64,000 nt of DNA from Salinisphaera sp040361255 (lineage in GTDB: Bacteria; Pseudomonadota; Gammaproteobacteria; Nevskiales; Salinisphaeraceae): assembly GCF_040361255.1 (NCBI RefSeq), contig NZ_APNG01000001.1, positions 62,001-126,000 on the forward strand, read 5' to 3'. The first letter of the stretch is position 1; each line of letters starts with the position of its first letter. Under the pieces are notes generated by a model. The model saw nothing but the letters and a program-made list of their open reading frames with translations, did not search any database and had not been told where the DNA came from. Shown piece by piece: positions 44,705 through 53,123 of this stretch. The position numbers and the translations under genes are program-made.

Positions 44705-44738
44705 GGGCACGGCCTCGGTTGTGCTTGCAAGTCGATTG

Positions 44739-46814
44739 TCATAACGGCGGGCCCTTCTCGGTGGTCGCCGGCTCGGCGGTATCGGCATATTCCGACCGCT
44801 CGTCGCCATACGACTCGATATGCTTCATGCGCTCGAAGGCGCCATCCTTTTCGAGATTGGCATGGAAGGCGTTTTCGATACGCTCGACCTCTTCGGCCGG
44901 GATGACGAATTCCGGCTCCGGGTTGAAGCTGCGCGCGATCACCGCGCCCACGATACCCGTCAGGCACAGCGCGGCCAGCCACCAGATATGCCAGACGTAG
45001 GCAAAGCCGAAGAAGAAGGCCATCGCCGCGATGAAGATCGCCACCGGGGTGGACTTGGGCATATGAATGTCTTCGTAGCGTTCGGGACGCTCATAAGCCG
45101 TGTTGTGCACCTTCTTGTGCATGAAGGCGTCGCGATCCTCCACCGTCGGGATCACCGCGAAGTTGTATTCCGGCGGCGGTGACGCGATCGACCATTCCAG
45201 CGTACGGCCGCCCCAGGGGTCGCCCGACAGATCGCGGTTCTTCTCGCGATCCCGGAAGCTGACATAGATTTGCATGAACATCGAGAAGATGCCGTAGGCA
45301 ACGATGATCGCGCCGATGGCGGCTATCACCAGCCAGAAATGCCAGACCGGGTTGTCATAGGTGACCATGCGCCGGGGCATGCCCATCATGCCGAGCATGT
45401 ACAGGGGCACGAAGGCCACATAGAAGCCCACGAGCCAGCCCCAGAACGAATGCCGACCCCATTTCTCGTCGAGTTTGAAGCCGAAGGATTTGGGGAACCA
45501 GTAGTAGAAACCGGCGAGCAGCCCGAACATCGTGCCCGGAATCAGCACGTTATGAAAATGCGCGACCAGGAACAGGCTGTTGTGCATCTTGTAGTCGGCG
45601 CCGGGAATGGCCAACAGCACACCACTCATGCCACCCATGGTGAAGGTGATGATGAAGCCCAGCGTCCACAGCATCGGCAGCTTGAACTCGATACGCCCAC
45701 GGAACATGGTCCAGATCCAGTCGTAGATCTTCACGCCCGTGGGAATAGCGATAATCATGGTGGCGATCCCGAATGCGGCGTTACGCAACGGATCCTGGCC
45801 CATGGTGAAAAAGTGGTGCACCCACACCGTGAACGACAGGAATGCGATCGCCATCGTCGCCCATACCATCGACGTGTAGCCGAACAGGCGTTTGTTGCAA
45901 TAGGTGGTGACCACTTCCGAGAAGACACCGAACGCCGGCAACACGAGGATATACACCTCGGGATGGCCCCAGACCCAGAACATGTTGATGTACATCATCT
46001 GGTCGCCGCCCATGGTGCTGGTGAAGAAATGGGTCCCCACGGAGCGATCCAGCGCCAGCAGCGCCAGGGCGACGGTCAGCGCCGGAAACGCCAGCACGAT
46101 CAGAATGGTGGTGCACAGCGTTGTCCAGGTGAACATCGGCATGTGCATGAAGGTCATGCCCGGCGCACGCTTTTTGAGAATGGTCACCAGGAAGTTGACC
46201 CCGGTCAGCGTGGTACTGATACCGGATATCTGTAATGCCCATATCCAGTAGTCCACGCCGGAGCTCGGACTGTGATCCAATCCGGAGAACGGCGTATACC
46301 CGGACCAGCCGGCTTCCGAGAACTGGCCAATCAGCAGCGAGATCATCACCAGCGCACCAGCCGCTGCGGTCAGCCACAGGCTGATGGCGTTGAGCAACGG
46401 ATAGGACACGTCGCGCGCGCCGATCTGCAGCGGGATGGCGATATTCATCAAGCCCACCAGAAACGGCATGGCCATGAAGAAGATCATCATCGTGCCGTGG
46501 CCGGTAAACAGCTCGGCGAAGTGGTGCGGCTCCAGATAGCCCGCCCCGCCCGAACCGGCGGTGGCCTGTTGCGCGCGCACCATGGACGCATCGATAAAGC
46601 CACGTAACAGGAAGATCAGCGCGATCGTGATGTACATGATCCCGATCTTCTTGTGATCCACCGTGGTGAACCACTCGCGGTAGAGATAGCCCCACTTGCG
46701 GTAATACGTCAGCAGGGCGACAACCAGCACACCGGTTCCGACCATGATCACGTTCGCGAAAACGATGATCAGGCTCGAATGAGTGAACGCGTCTAGAGTG
46801 AGTTTTCCGAACAT
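44739..46814 (-). CDS. cyoB: Cytochrome bo3 quinol oxidase subunit I (CyoB)
   Basis: A 691-residue catalytic subunit with about 15 membrane helices. It contains the heme- and copper-ligand segments: GHGTMMIFFMAMPF with a low-spin heme histidine, FWVWGHPEVYILVLPAFG with the His-Tyr cross-link region, VWVHHFFT with the two CuB histidines, and LVAHFHNVLIPGT. The Glu in GHPEVY marks a type A oxidase. It reduces oxygen to water while pumping protons, taking electrons from ubiquinol. Lies between cyoA and cyoC. Confidence 0.97.
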   Translation of the reverse strand: MFGKLTLDAFTHSSLIIVFANVIMVGTGVLVVALLTYYRKWGYLYREWFTTVDHKKIGIMYITIALIFLLRGFIDASMVRAQQATAGSGGAGYLEPHHFAELFTGHGTMMIFFMAMPFLVGLMNIAIPLQIGARDVSYPLLNAISLWLTAAAGALVMISLLIGQFSEAGWSGYTPFSGLDHSPSSGVDYWIWALQISGISTTLTGVNFLVTILKKRAPGMTFMHMPMFTWTTLCTTILIVLAFPALTVALALLALDRSVGTHFFTSTMGGDQMMYINMFWVWGHPEVYILVLPAFGVFSEVVTTYCNKRLFGYTSMVWATMAIAFLSFTVWVHHFFTMGQDPLRNAAFGIATMIIAIPTGVKIYDWIWTMFRGRIEFKLPMLWTLGFIITFTMGGMSGVLLAIPGADYKMHNSLFLVAHFHNVLIPGTMFGLLAGFYYWFPKSFGFKLDEKWGRHSFWGWLVGFYVAFVPLYMLGMMGMPRRMVTYDNPVWHFWLVIAAIGAIIVAYGIFSMFMQIYVSFRDREKNRDLSGDPWGGRTLEWSIASPPPEYNFAVIPTVEDRDAFMHKKVHNTAYERPERYEDIHMPKSTPVAIFIAAMAFFFGFAYVWHIWWLAALCLTGIVGAVIARSFNPEPEFVIPAEEVERIENAFHANLEKDGAFERMKHIESYGDERSEYADTAEPATTEKGPPL

Positions 46815-46835
46815 CGTGTCCTCGATGCGCTGAAG

Positions 46836-47768
46836 CTAGCGATCCGTCAGGCGCTCGGGCGGCGGCACCGACCCATCGCCTTCCTGAAAGCGCTTGATGA
46901 CATAGTCGAACAGGCCGTCGTAAACCGACGAGTAATAGGTCGGCTCGACCTTTTTACTGGGCTGCACCAGTTCGCGGTAGGCTGACAGATCGAGCGGTTT
47001 CGACGCGGACCGGGCCTTGGCGACCCACTGCTCGAACTCCGCTGGCTTCACCGCATGGACCTGGAAGTTCATGTTGGCGAAACCGTCGCCGCTGTACTGA
47101 TAATTCTTGCCGAAGTACTCGCCTTGCTGATCGGCCATCAGATGCAGGCGCGTACGCATGCCCGACATCGCCATGATCTGGCTACCCAGCCGCGGGATCA
47201 TGAAGGCATTCATGACACTGGCCGAGGTCAGGTCAATCTGCACCGGCGTATCCAGCGGCATGGCCAGTTCGTTGACCACCGCGATGTTGTAGTCGGGGTA
47301 GATGAACAGCCATTTCCAGTCCATGGCGATGGCCTGGACTTCGATCGGCGGCTTGTCGGACTCCAACGGCTTGTACGGATCCAGATCATGCGTACTCACC
47401 CAGGTCAGCACCGCCAGAATCACGATGATCACGGCCGGCCCGCCCCAGAGAAACCCTTCGAGCAACGTCGAGTGATACCAGTCGGCGGTATAGGTGTTTT
47501 TGCGGTTCGACGCGCGATAGTGCCACGCGAACCAGAGCGTAAAGCCCACCACCGGCACCAGCACGAACAGCATTACCGTGAAGGTGAACAGCATGACGTT
47601 GCGCTCGTAGGCGGCCACCGGGCCCGCCGTGAAGAACGTCACCAGCTCGTTGAGGTAGAAGGTATCGACGAACCACTGCGCACCGCAGCCGCTTAGCAAC
47701 AAGGGGAGCGCGACGATCAACGGAACCCGCAGGCCACGCATCGTTCTTGCAAGTGTTTTGATAGACAT
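46836..47768 (-). CDS. cyoA: Cytochrome bo3 quinol oxidase subunit II (CyoA), lipoprotein
   Basis: From ATG 47768 the product is 310 residues. A lipoprotein signal ends LPLLLSGCGAQ, with C28 as the lipidated cysteine. Two membrane helices follow, then a cupredoxin domain with AMDWKWLFIYPDYNIAVVNELAMP, IPRLGSQIMAMSGM and a COX-aromatic C-terminal part. The CuA cysteines are absent, as in quinol oxidases. First gene of cyoABCD; the 227 bp upstream include a bulged inverted repeat at 47855-47899. Confidence 0.95.
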   Translation of the reverse strand: MSIKTLARTMRGLRVPLIVALPLLLSGCGAQWFVDTFYLNELVTFFTAGPVAAYERNVMLFTFTVMLFVLVPVVGFTLWFAWHYRASNRKNTYTADWYHSTLLEGFLWGGPAVIIVILAVLTWVSTHDLDPYKPLESDKPPIEVQAIAMDWKWLFIYPDYNIAVVNELAMPLDTPVQIDLTSASVMNAFMIPRLGSQIMAMSGMRTRLHLMADQQGEYFGKNYQYSGDGFANMNFQVHAVKPAEFEQWVAKARSASKPLDLSAYRELVQPSKKVEPTYYSSVYDGLFDYVIKRFQEGDGSVPPPERLTDR

Positions 47769-47854
47769 TACAGGCATTCCAACGGGTGATCGCGCTTGAC
47801 GTAGCCAACCATAGCCCACGCTACGATCTTTGCTACGTCAGTTCCACCAGATTC

Positions 47855-47899
47855 GTTGCACACAATGGGATGAAACCCACGGTCATTGTGCAGTGCAAC
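47855..47899. promoter_or_regulatory. Bulged 13-bp inverted repeat upstream of cyoA
   Basis: GTTGCA followed by CACAATG on the left pairs with CATTGTG and TGCAAC on the right, with a three-base bulge and a 16-base loop. It lies about 90-130 bases before cyoA. It could be an operator for a dimeric regulator or an RNA stem in the leader. Confidence 0.45.
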
Positions 47900-47995
47900 T
47901 AATGGTAACGCCTTCCCCGCCAAAACGACAGTAAACGCAACGGCTATTATTAGACCCGACTGCGACGAATTCGGATACAAGCCGCCGATTCCGGC

Positions 47996-49042
47996 CTAGC
48001 CGATCAAAAGCGCCCCACCCAGCGCGACCGCGCTGATCCAGACCGCGAGCGCCAGCCCGAGCGCAAGCGCACGCCACCCCAGACCGAGCACCGACGCCAG
48101 CCGGGTCTGCAAGCCCATCGCGACCATCGCGGCGCTCAGCAGGGCAGCATCCAGGCCTATGAGCCCGTCATGCAGCGCACTCGGCATTGGCGTTGCCGAA
48201 TTGAGCACCACCATGAGCACGAAACCCACCACGAACCACGGAAAGGGCGCGCTGCGAAAGTCGCGATCGCCTTCCTGCGCGCGCCGACGCCACCACAGCG
48301 CCAGTACGGCACATACCGGCACCAGCAGGGCGACGCGTGAAAGCTTGTACAGGCTGGCCTGTACACCCGCCGCCGGGTCGAACGCGAAACCGGCCGCCAG
48401 CGCCTGGGCAACTTCGTGAATGGAACTGCCCGCCCAGGCGGAATAGGCCGACTCGCTCAATCCCATATGCGCGGCGAGGCTGGGGTAGGCAAACATGGCG
48501 GCCGTGCCGAAAACCGTAACCATAGCAATTGCACAGGCCACATCCTGTTCGCGCGCACGAATGACGCCATCGACCGCCACCACCGCCGAGGCGCCGCAGA
48601 TACCGGTCCCGCAACCAACCAGCACACTCAGCGTATCGGGCAGTTTGAGCAGCCGCCCGAGCACGACCGACAACACGATGGTGCTCGTCACCGCGACCGC
48701 CACCAGCGCCAGACCACCCATACCCACCGACAGCAAATCCTGAGCAACGACGCGAAACCCCAGCAATACGATGCCGGCGCGCAATAGATAATGCAGCGTC
48801 CAGCGCACGCCCGGCTCGCAGGCTGTCGGCAACGGCACGCACAGGCGTACAACCACGCCGACGAGAATACCGACCGTCAAGGCACTCAGTGGCACCACCG
48901 TGTTGAGTGCCGGCCAGGCGGCGATCCCATAGGACAGCGCCGCCAAGCCCAGGCATAGCAGTAGGCCTGGCAGCACGGTCGCGATCCGGCCTGCTCTCTG
49001 AGCAACCGGCAGCCGTGCCCACACCACATTCGACAAGCGCAT
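47996..49042 (-). CDS. YeiH family (UPF0324) putative sulfate/sulfite exporter-like membrane protein
   Basis: A 348-residue protein with about ten membrane helices. The conserved stretch LVGCGTGICGASAVVAVDGVIRA and SAYSAWAGSSIHEVAQALAAG are signatures of the YeiH/Cons_hypoth698 family. Members are linked to sulfur compound export in some bacteria. The divergent LysR gene at 49150 fits the yeiE-yeiH arrangement of E. coli, where the regulator senses sulfite in related species. Substrate here is inferred from family only. Confidence 0.88.
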   Translation of the reverse strand: MRLSNVVWARLPVAQRAGRIATVLPGLLLCLGLAALSYGIAAWPALNTVVPLSALTVGILVGVVVRLCVPLPTACEPGVRWTLHYLLRAGIVLLGFRVVAQDLLSVGMGGLALVAVAVTSTIVLSVVLGRLLKLPDTLSVLVGCGTGICGASAVVAVDGVIRAREQDVACAIAMVTVFGTAAMFAYPSLAAHMGLSESAYSAWAGSSIHEVAQALAAGFAFDPAAGVQASLYKLSRVALLVPVCAVLALWWRRRAQEGDRDFRSAPFPWFVVGFVLMVVLNSATPMPSALHDGLIGLDAALLSAAMVAMGLQTRLASVLGLGWRALALGLALAVWISAVALGGALLIG

Positions 49043-49124
49043 CCGCAGAACTCCGAACGAAAACCATGGAAGAAATCCTGCGCCTGCTTGTCATTCAATA
49101 AAATCTAATTAAAATTAAATTACC

Positions 49125-49141
49125 ATTCGGCTTTACCGAAT
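49125..49141. promoter_or_regulatory. LysR-type operator candidate
   Basis: ATTCGG, five bases, CCGAAT: a perfect 6-bp palindrome with the T-N11-A core of LysR-type binding sites. It lies in an AT-rich divergent region nine bases before the LysR start, where it could control both the regulator and the YeiH-like gene. Confidence 0.65.
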
Positions 49142-49149
49142 AATTCGTA

Positions 49150-50070
49150 ATGATTACACGCCTACGCTTTACCCTGCGGCAACTGGAGATATTCTCTGCG
49201 GTCGCCCGCACCGGGCAGGTCCGCCGCGCGGCCGATACGCTGTATTTGAGCCAGGCGGCGGTGAGCCAGGCTATCTCGGAACTGGCCGAAGCCCTGGGCG
49301 TCACCCTGTTCGAACGCCACGGTCGTCAGATCGTGCCCACCCCCGCCGCCCGTCAGCTGCTGGCACTGAGCGCCGACCCCATGAACGCCCTCGCCGCCTT
49401 GCCCGAACATCTCGCGCCTGGCGACGATGGCGCGGCGGTGTTGACGGGCAGTATCCGCCTGGCCGCGTCGAGCACGATCGCGCGCTACGTGCTACCGGTC
49501 GCGTTAGCGACGCTGCGTAGCCGCCACCCACAACTGCAGATCCAGATATTTTCCGGCAACAGCGCCCGCGCCGAAGCGCGCGTGGCCAATCTCGAGGCCG
49601 ACATCGGCCTCATCGAAGGCCCGCCGCAACGCGACGATCTCGATATCGCCCACTGGCGTACGGACACGCTGCAGGTCATCGCACCGCCCGGCTATGCCAC
49701 CGACACGATCGAACTCGCGCATCTGGATCGGCACCACTGGGTCGCACGCGAGCCCGGCTCGGGCACCCGCGCGGTGTTCGAACAAAGCCTGGCCCTGGCC
49801 GGCTATACCGTGCCCGCAGCCCAGCTGCAGATCGACGATAGCGGCGCGATCGTACGCGCGGTCGCCCATGGCGCGGGCCTGGCGTGCGTCAGCCGCCTCG
49901 CCGCCGAGCAGGCCAGTGCGGCGCATCCGATCGAGTTCGTCGTACTCGACGGACTGTCCCTGGCCCGGCCGCTCTGGCGTGTTCGACGCATGGCGATGGC
50001 CAGCCAGGCCCCGTTACTGCACCGCTTCGAAGCCGAGCTGAACGCCGCACTCGATCCATCACGAAAATGA
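49150..50070 (+). CDS. LysR family transcriptional regulator (YeiE-like)
   Basis: A 306-residue regulator. The winged helix-turn-helix is in residues 5-62 (TLRQLEIFSAVARTGQVRRAADTLYLSQAAVSQAISELAEAL in parts, then GVTLFERHGRQI). The rest is the two-lobed substrate-binding domain, with GSIRLAASSTIARYVLP and HHWVAREPGSGTRAVFEQ. It is divergent from the YeiH-like exporter, the same pairing as E. coli yeiE-yeiH. A palindrome with the T-N11-A pattern lies just upstream. No clear ribosome site. Confidence 0.9.
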   Translation: MITRLRFTLRQLEIFSAVARTGQVRRAADTLYLSQAAVSQAISELAEALGVTLFERHGRQIVPTPAARQLLALSADPMNALAALPEHLAPGDDGAAVLTGSIRLAASSTIARYVLPVALATLRSRHPQLQIQIFSGNSARAEARVANLEADIGLIEGPPQRDDLDIAHWRTDTLQVIAPPGYATDTIELAHLDRHHWVAREPGSGTRAVFEQSLALAGYTVPAAQLQIDDSGAIVRAVAHGAGLACVSRLAAEQASAAHPIEFVVLDGLSLARPLWRVRRMAMASQAPLLHRFEAELNAALDPSRK

Positions 50071-50147
50071 AATACGGATTTTCAGTTCTCGTTCAGCCAC
50101 ACGGCCTACCATCGCAACCGATATTTACCAGTAATCGAGGACATCCC

Positions 50148-50735
50148 ATGGCAGTACGTAAAACGAGTGCCATTGCGCTGACCGGTATCACGCTGGCCGC
50201 CACCAGTACCTTCGCACTGGCCCAGCAAAAACCCGAAGGCCTGTATTCGGCCGACCAGCTGCTCGACGCCGAAGTCTATGCTCAGGGCTCCGACAAGCAG
50301 GTCGGCGAGATCGAGGACGTCATCCTCGACAACAACATGACAATCAAGTCGTTCATCGTCGAAACCGAGAGCGATTTCGGTCTGGACGGCAAATCCTATG
50401 TCGTGGCCCCCGATCAGCTCAGCGTGCAAACCATGCAGGGCGACAAGGCCACCGAGCCGCAGTACCGCATCAATCTGATGGCCGATGGTCAGACGCTCAG
50501 CAGCTATCCGGTCTATAACGACTCCTGGTGGAACAACACCCAGAGCCAGGCCGCCGATGCCTGGGAACAGACCAAGCAGTCCGCCAGCAGCGCCTGGACG
50601 CGAATCAAGGACGGCACCACCGACCTGATCGACGATACGCGTGATGCCTTCGACGGCGCGGCCGACGAAACCGGCGATGCCGCCGAAAACACGGCTGACA
50701 AGACCGAAGAAGCGGCGGATAACGCCAGCAACTAG
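50148..50735 (+). CDS. Secreted PRC-barrel protein with charged helical tail
   Basis: GAGGA seven bases before the ATG sets the start of a 195-residue protein. A Sec signal peptide ends near TFALAQQ. Residues about 30-100 form a PRC-barrel (YSADQLLDAEVYAQGSDKQVGEIEDVILDN and a SFIVETESDFGLDGKSYVVAP half). The last 65 residues are a hydrophilic helix rich in Ala, Asp, Glu and Thr (ENTADKTEEAADNASN), similar in composition to LEA-like stress proteins. Function is unknown; envelope stress is a guess. A strong terminator follows. Confidence 0.8.
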   Translation: MAVRKTSAIALTGITLAATSTFALAQQKPEGLYSADQLLDAEVYAQGSDKQVGEIEDVILDNNMTIKSFIVETESDFGLDGKSYVVAPDQLSVQTMQGDKATEPQYRINLMADGQTLSSYPVYNDSWWNNTQSQAADAWEQTKQSASSAWTRIKDGTTDLIDDTRDAFDGAADETGDAAENTADKTEEAADNASN

Positions 50736-50760
50736 CGGCCGGCCAACGCTGTCCGTATGA

Positions 50761-50792
50761 AAGGAGGGGCGATTCGCCCCTCCTTTTTTTAT
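50761..50792 (+). terminator. Intrinsic terminator after PRC-barrel gene
   Basis: A perfect stem AAGGAGGGGCGA with TCGCCCCTCCTT, followed by further T residues, about 25 bases after the stop codon. Confidence 0.9.
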
Positions 50793-50930
50793 GCGCGGGT
50801 TTTATGCACGGGCTGCCCGCCCGACACGCGGCCGAACCTGCACCGCGATGCATCACGTGCCTGACCTGTCGCGACGCACACGGTATGATCCGGGGCTTGT
50901 CGCCCACCTGTCGGCCCAAGGAGTCGTCGT

Positions 50931-51644
50931 ATGAGCCCACAGAACACCGGCCGTTCCAGCCTGTTTGGCGCCCTGTTCGTTCCTGCCCTGATTCTGGGCG
51001 TACTGATCATCCTGGCGATTCTGGTAATCAGCTTTCGTGGCGGCGACGGCCCGTCGGGCGCGGGCAACGACAACGTACGCACGCTGGCCGCCGACACGAT
51101 GACCGCGTTCGACAACGAATACGATGCCCTCGGCGAGGCCGTCGGCAGCGCGGATGCGCCGATCACCATTCGCGAATTCGCCGATTATCAGTGCCCGGCC
51201 TGTGGCGCGTTCGCGCCTACCGCGCGCCGGATCCGTGACGAACTGGTGGAATCCGGCAAGGCGCGTTTCATATTCTTCGACTTCCCGTTGCCGATGCATG
51301 CCCACGCCCAGCAGGCCGCCGTGGCGGCCCGCTGTGCCGCACGCCAGGACAAGTTCTGGCCCTACCACGACCGCCTGTTCGAAACCCAGCGCGACTGGTC
51401 GCAGCGCGACGACCCGAGCTCGATGTTTCTCGACATCGCGGTCGAAACCGGCATCAATGCCCAGCGTCTGGAAGCCTGCATGACCCAGGGCGGTCCGGAC
51501 GACGTGATTGCACGCAGCCAGGAAGCCGGCAAGGCGATCGGCCTACGCGCCACGCCCACGGTACTCGTGGGCGACCAGATGTTTTCCGGCGTGGTCAGCT
51601 ACGACCGTATCCAGCAGGCGATTGCCGAGCAGACAGACAACTAG
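50931..51644 (+). CDS. Membrane-anchored DsbA-like thioredoxin-fold protein
   Basis: A 237-residue protein with one N-terminal membrane helix (about 17-35) and a periplasmic DsbA/thioredoxin domain. The active site is CPAC in REFADYQCPACGAFAP. Later features are FFDFPLPMHAHAQQAAVAARCAARQ and the cis-proline region RATPTVLVGDQM. It resembles the DsbA-like disulfide oxidoreductases found in many proteobacteria and actinobacteria. It may form or isomerise disulfides in the envelope. Convergent with the DUF3482 GTPase; stop codons are next to each other. Confidence 0.88.
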   Translation: MSPQNTGRSSLFGALFVPALILGVLIILAILVISFRGGDGPSGAGNDNVRTLAADTMTAFDNEYDALGEAVGSADAPITIREFADYQCPACGAFAPTARRIRDELVESGKARFIFFDFPLPMHAHAQQAAVAARCAARQDKFWPYHDRLFETQRDWSQRDDPSSMFLDIAVETGINAQRLEACMTQGGPDDVIARSQEAGKAIGLRATPTVLVGDQMFSGVVSYDRIQQAIAEQTDN

Positions 51645-53122
51645 AGCGAGCGCTCGATCGATTCCAGCACCGCGACCAGCGCGTCGTAAGCCGCGCTGTC
51701 CTGCTCGCGCGCATCGCGCTGGCGTGTGACCGAGCGAAACCAGCGCGCGAGCGTTTTCTGCTGGGAAGCATCCAACGCGCGGGCAATGCTGCCGTCTGCG
51801 GCCTGGCCTTCGAGCATCGCGTCGCCGCGTCTTGCATGGGCCCGCGACAGAATCTGGCGGTAGCGGATCAGAATCGAATCCAGCAGCACCCAGGCGAAGT
51901 TCGGGTTACGCGGCGGGCCGACGGTGATGCGCTGCCCGCCGAGCGGGCCAACACGGGCCAGATCCAGGCGCAGCGTGGGCAGCGCATCGCCCTTGAAAAA
52001 GGCAAGCGCCCCGCCGCCCAGCCCACCGATGAGCGCACCCAGACCGAATGAATGGCCGAAGGTCGCCGCATCGACGCCAATACCGGCACTCGCGCCCACG
52101 GCCGCGCCCACAACCGTGAGTTGCTGTCGAGTGAGCCCGAGCCGGCGCCATGTTTCATCGCTGGCCAGATCCAGATCGTCGCTGAAACCCTGCATCGCCT
52201 CGGCCTGAACGGCGGTATGCCGATACACACGCAGCAGGTCGTTGGCGGTTTCACGCTCGAGGGCGGCGATGCGCTCGAAATAGCGCAGACTGGCCTGTTT
52301 CACGGCTTCGCGTTTCGCGGTTTCGGCCGCCGGCACATCGTCGGCATAGTGACCGTGCTCGCGTAGCTCGAGCGCGCTGCGTAGAAAGGCCTGAATGCGT
52401 TCGGCGGCCTCTTCGCGGCGCTGTTGCCATTCGGCATCGAGCAAAGCCGTGGTGGTTTGCAGATGCTCGCGATCGCGTTCGTCGATCTGGTTGAGCGCGG
52501 CGAGCAGATCGCGCCGGCTGGCAAAGCGCGCGCGATGCGCATCGAACACGCGCACCAGATTGAATGCCTTGCCCAGATGTTCCCGCCATTCGGCTTCGTA
52601 CGTGCCGGCCTGTTCGCCGCGCTGGTTGAGCAGCGCCAGTCGCGCGCGCCCGGAAAAACGCAGGATTTCGATCTCGGCCAGAAAGCTGTCGTAGACCGCC
52701 ACGCCCGGGTCGACTACATACAGAATGCCCGCCCCCTGCAACAAGGGCTCGAGCAGACGGCATTCGTCCTCGAACTCGCCGCGATCGCGATATTGGTCCA
52801 CGAACGCCTGTAACGCGGCCCGCCCGGGCGTGCCATTGCCCTCGCCGTGCACCGCCCGGATCGCGCGCAGTGCCTCGATGGGCTGCTGAAAACCGGGCGT
52901 ATCGATAAAGCGCAGCCGCTCCGCCCCATCGAGTACCAGCGACAGGCGCTGGCAGCGCGTGGTTTCCCCCGGTTCGGGCGAAATCCGGATGATGCGATCG
53001 TCGTCTTCTTCCAGCAGCGTTGCCAGCACCGCCGACTTGCCCATATTGACCTTGCCGACCACGGCAAAACAGGGAACATCGGCGCTGACCCACTCGGCTG
53101 GCGTTTGCGTACGTATCGTCAT
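51641..53122 (-). CDS. DUF3482 family GTPase-like protein
   Basis: A 493-residue protein with a GTPase domain at the N-terminus: P-loop VVGKVNMGKSAVLATLLEE, a G2/G3 region with SPEPGETTRCQR and RFIDTPGF. The C-terminal half holds a long helical region and glycine-rich hydrophobic segments (VVGAAVGASAGIGVDAATFG, ALIGGLGGGALAFF) that may contact the membrane. This matches the DUF3482 family, which usually sits beside DUF2868. The ATG at 53122 follows the stop of the DUF2868 gene after one base. Confidence 0.85.
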   Translation of the reverse strand: MTIRTQTPAEWVSADVPCFAVVGKVNMGKSAVLATLLEEDDDRIIRISPEPGETTRCQRLSLVLDGAERLRFIDTPGFQQPIEALRAIRAVHGEGNGTPGRAALQAFVDQYRDRGEFEDECRLLEPLLQGAGILYVVDPGVAVYDSFLAEIEILRFSGRARLALLNQRGEQAGTYEAEWREHLGKAFNLVRVFDAHRARFASRRDLLAALNQIDERDREHLQTTTALLDAEWQQRREEAAERIQAFLRSALELREHGHYADDVPAAETAKREAVKQASLRYFERIAALERETANDLLRVYRHTAVQAEAMQGFSDDLDLASDETWRRLGLTRQQLTVVGAAVGASAGIGVDAATFGHSFGLGALIGGLGGGALAFFKGDALPTLRLDLARVGPLGGQRITVGPPRNPNFAWVLLDSILIRYRQILSRAHARRGDAMLEGQAADGSIARALDASQQKTLARWFRSVTRQRDAREQDSAAYDALVAVLESIERSL

Positions 53123-53123
53123 C

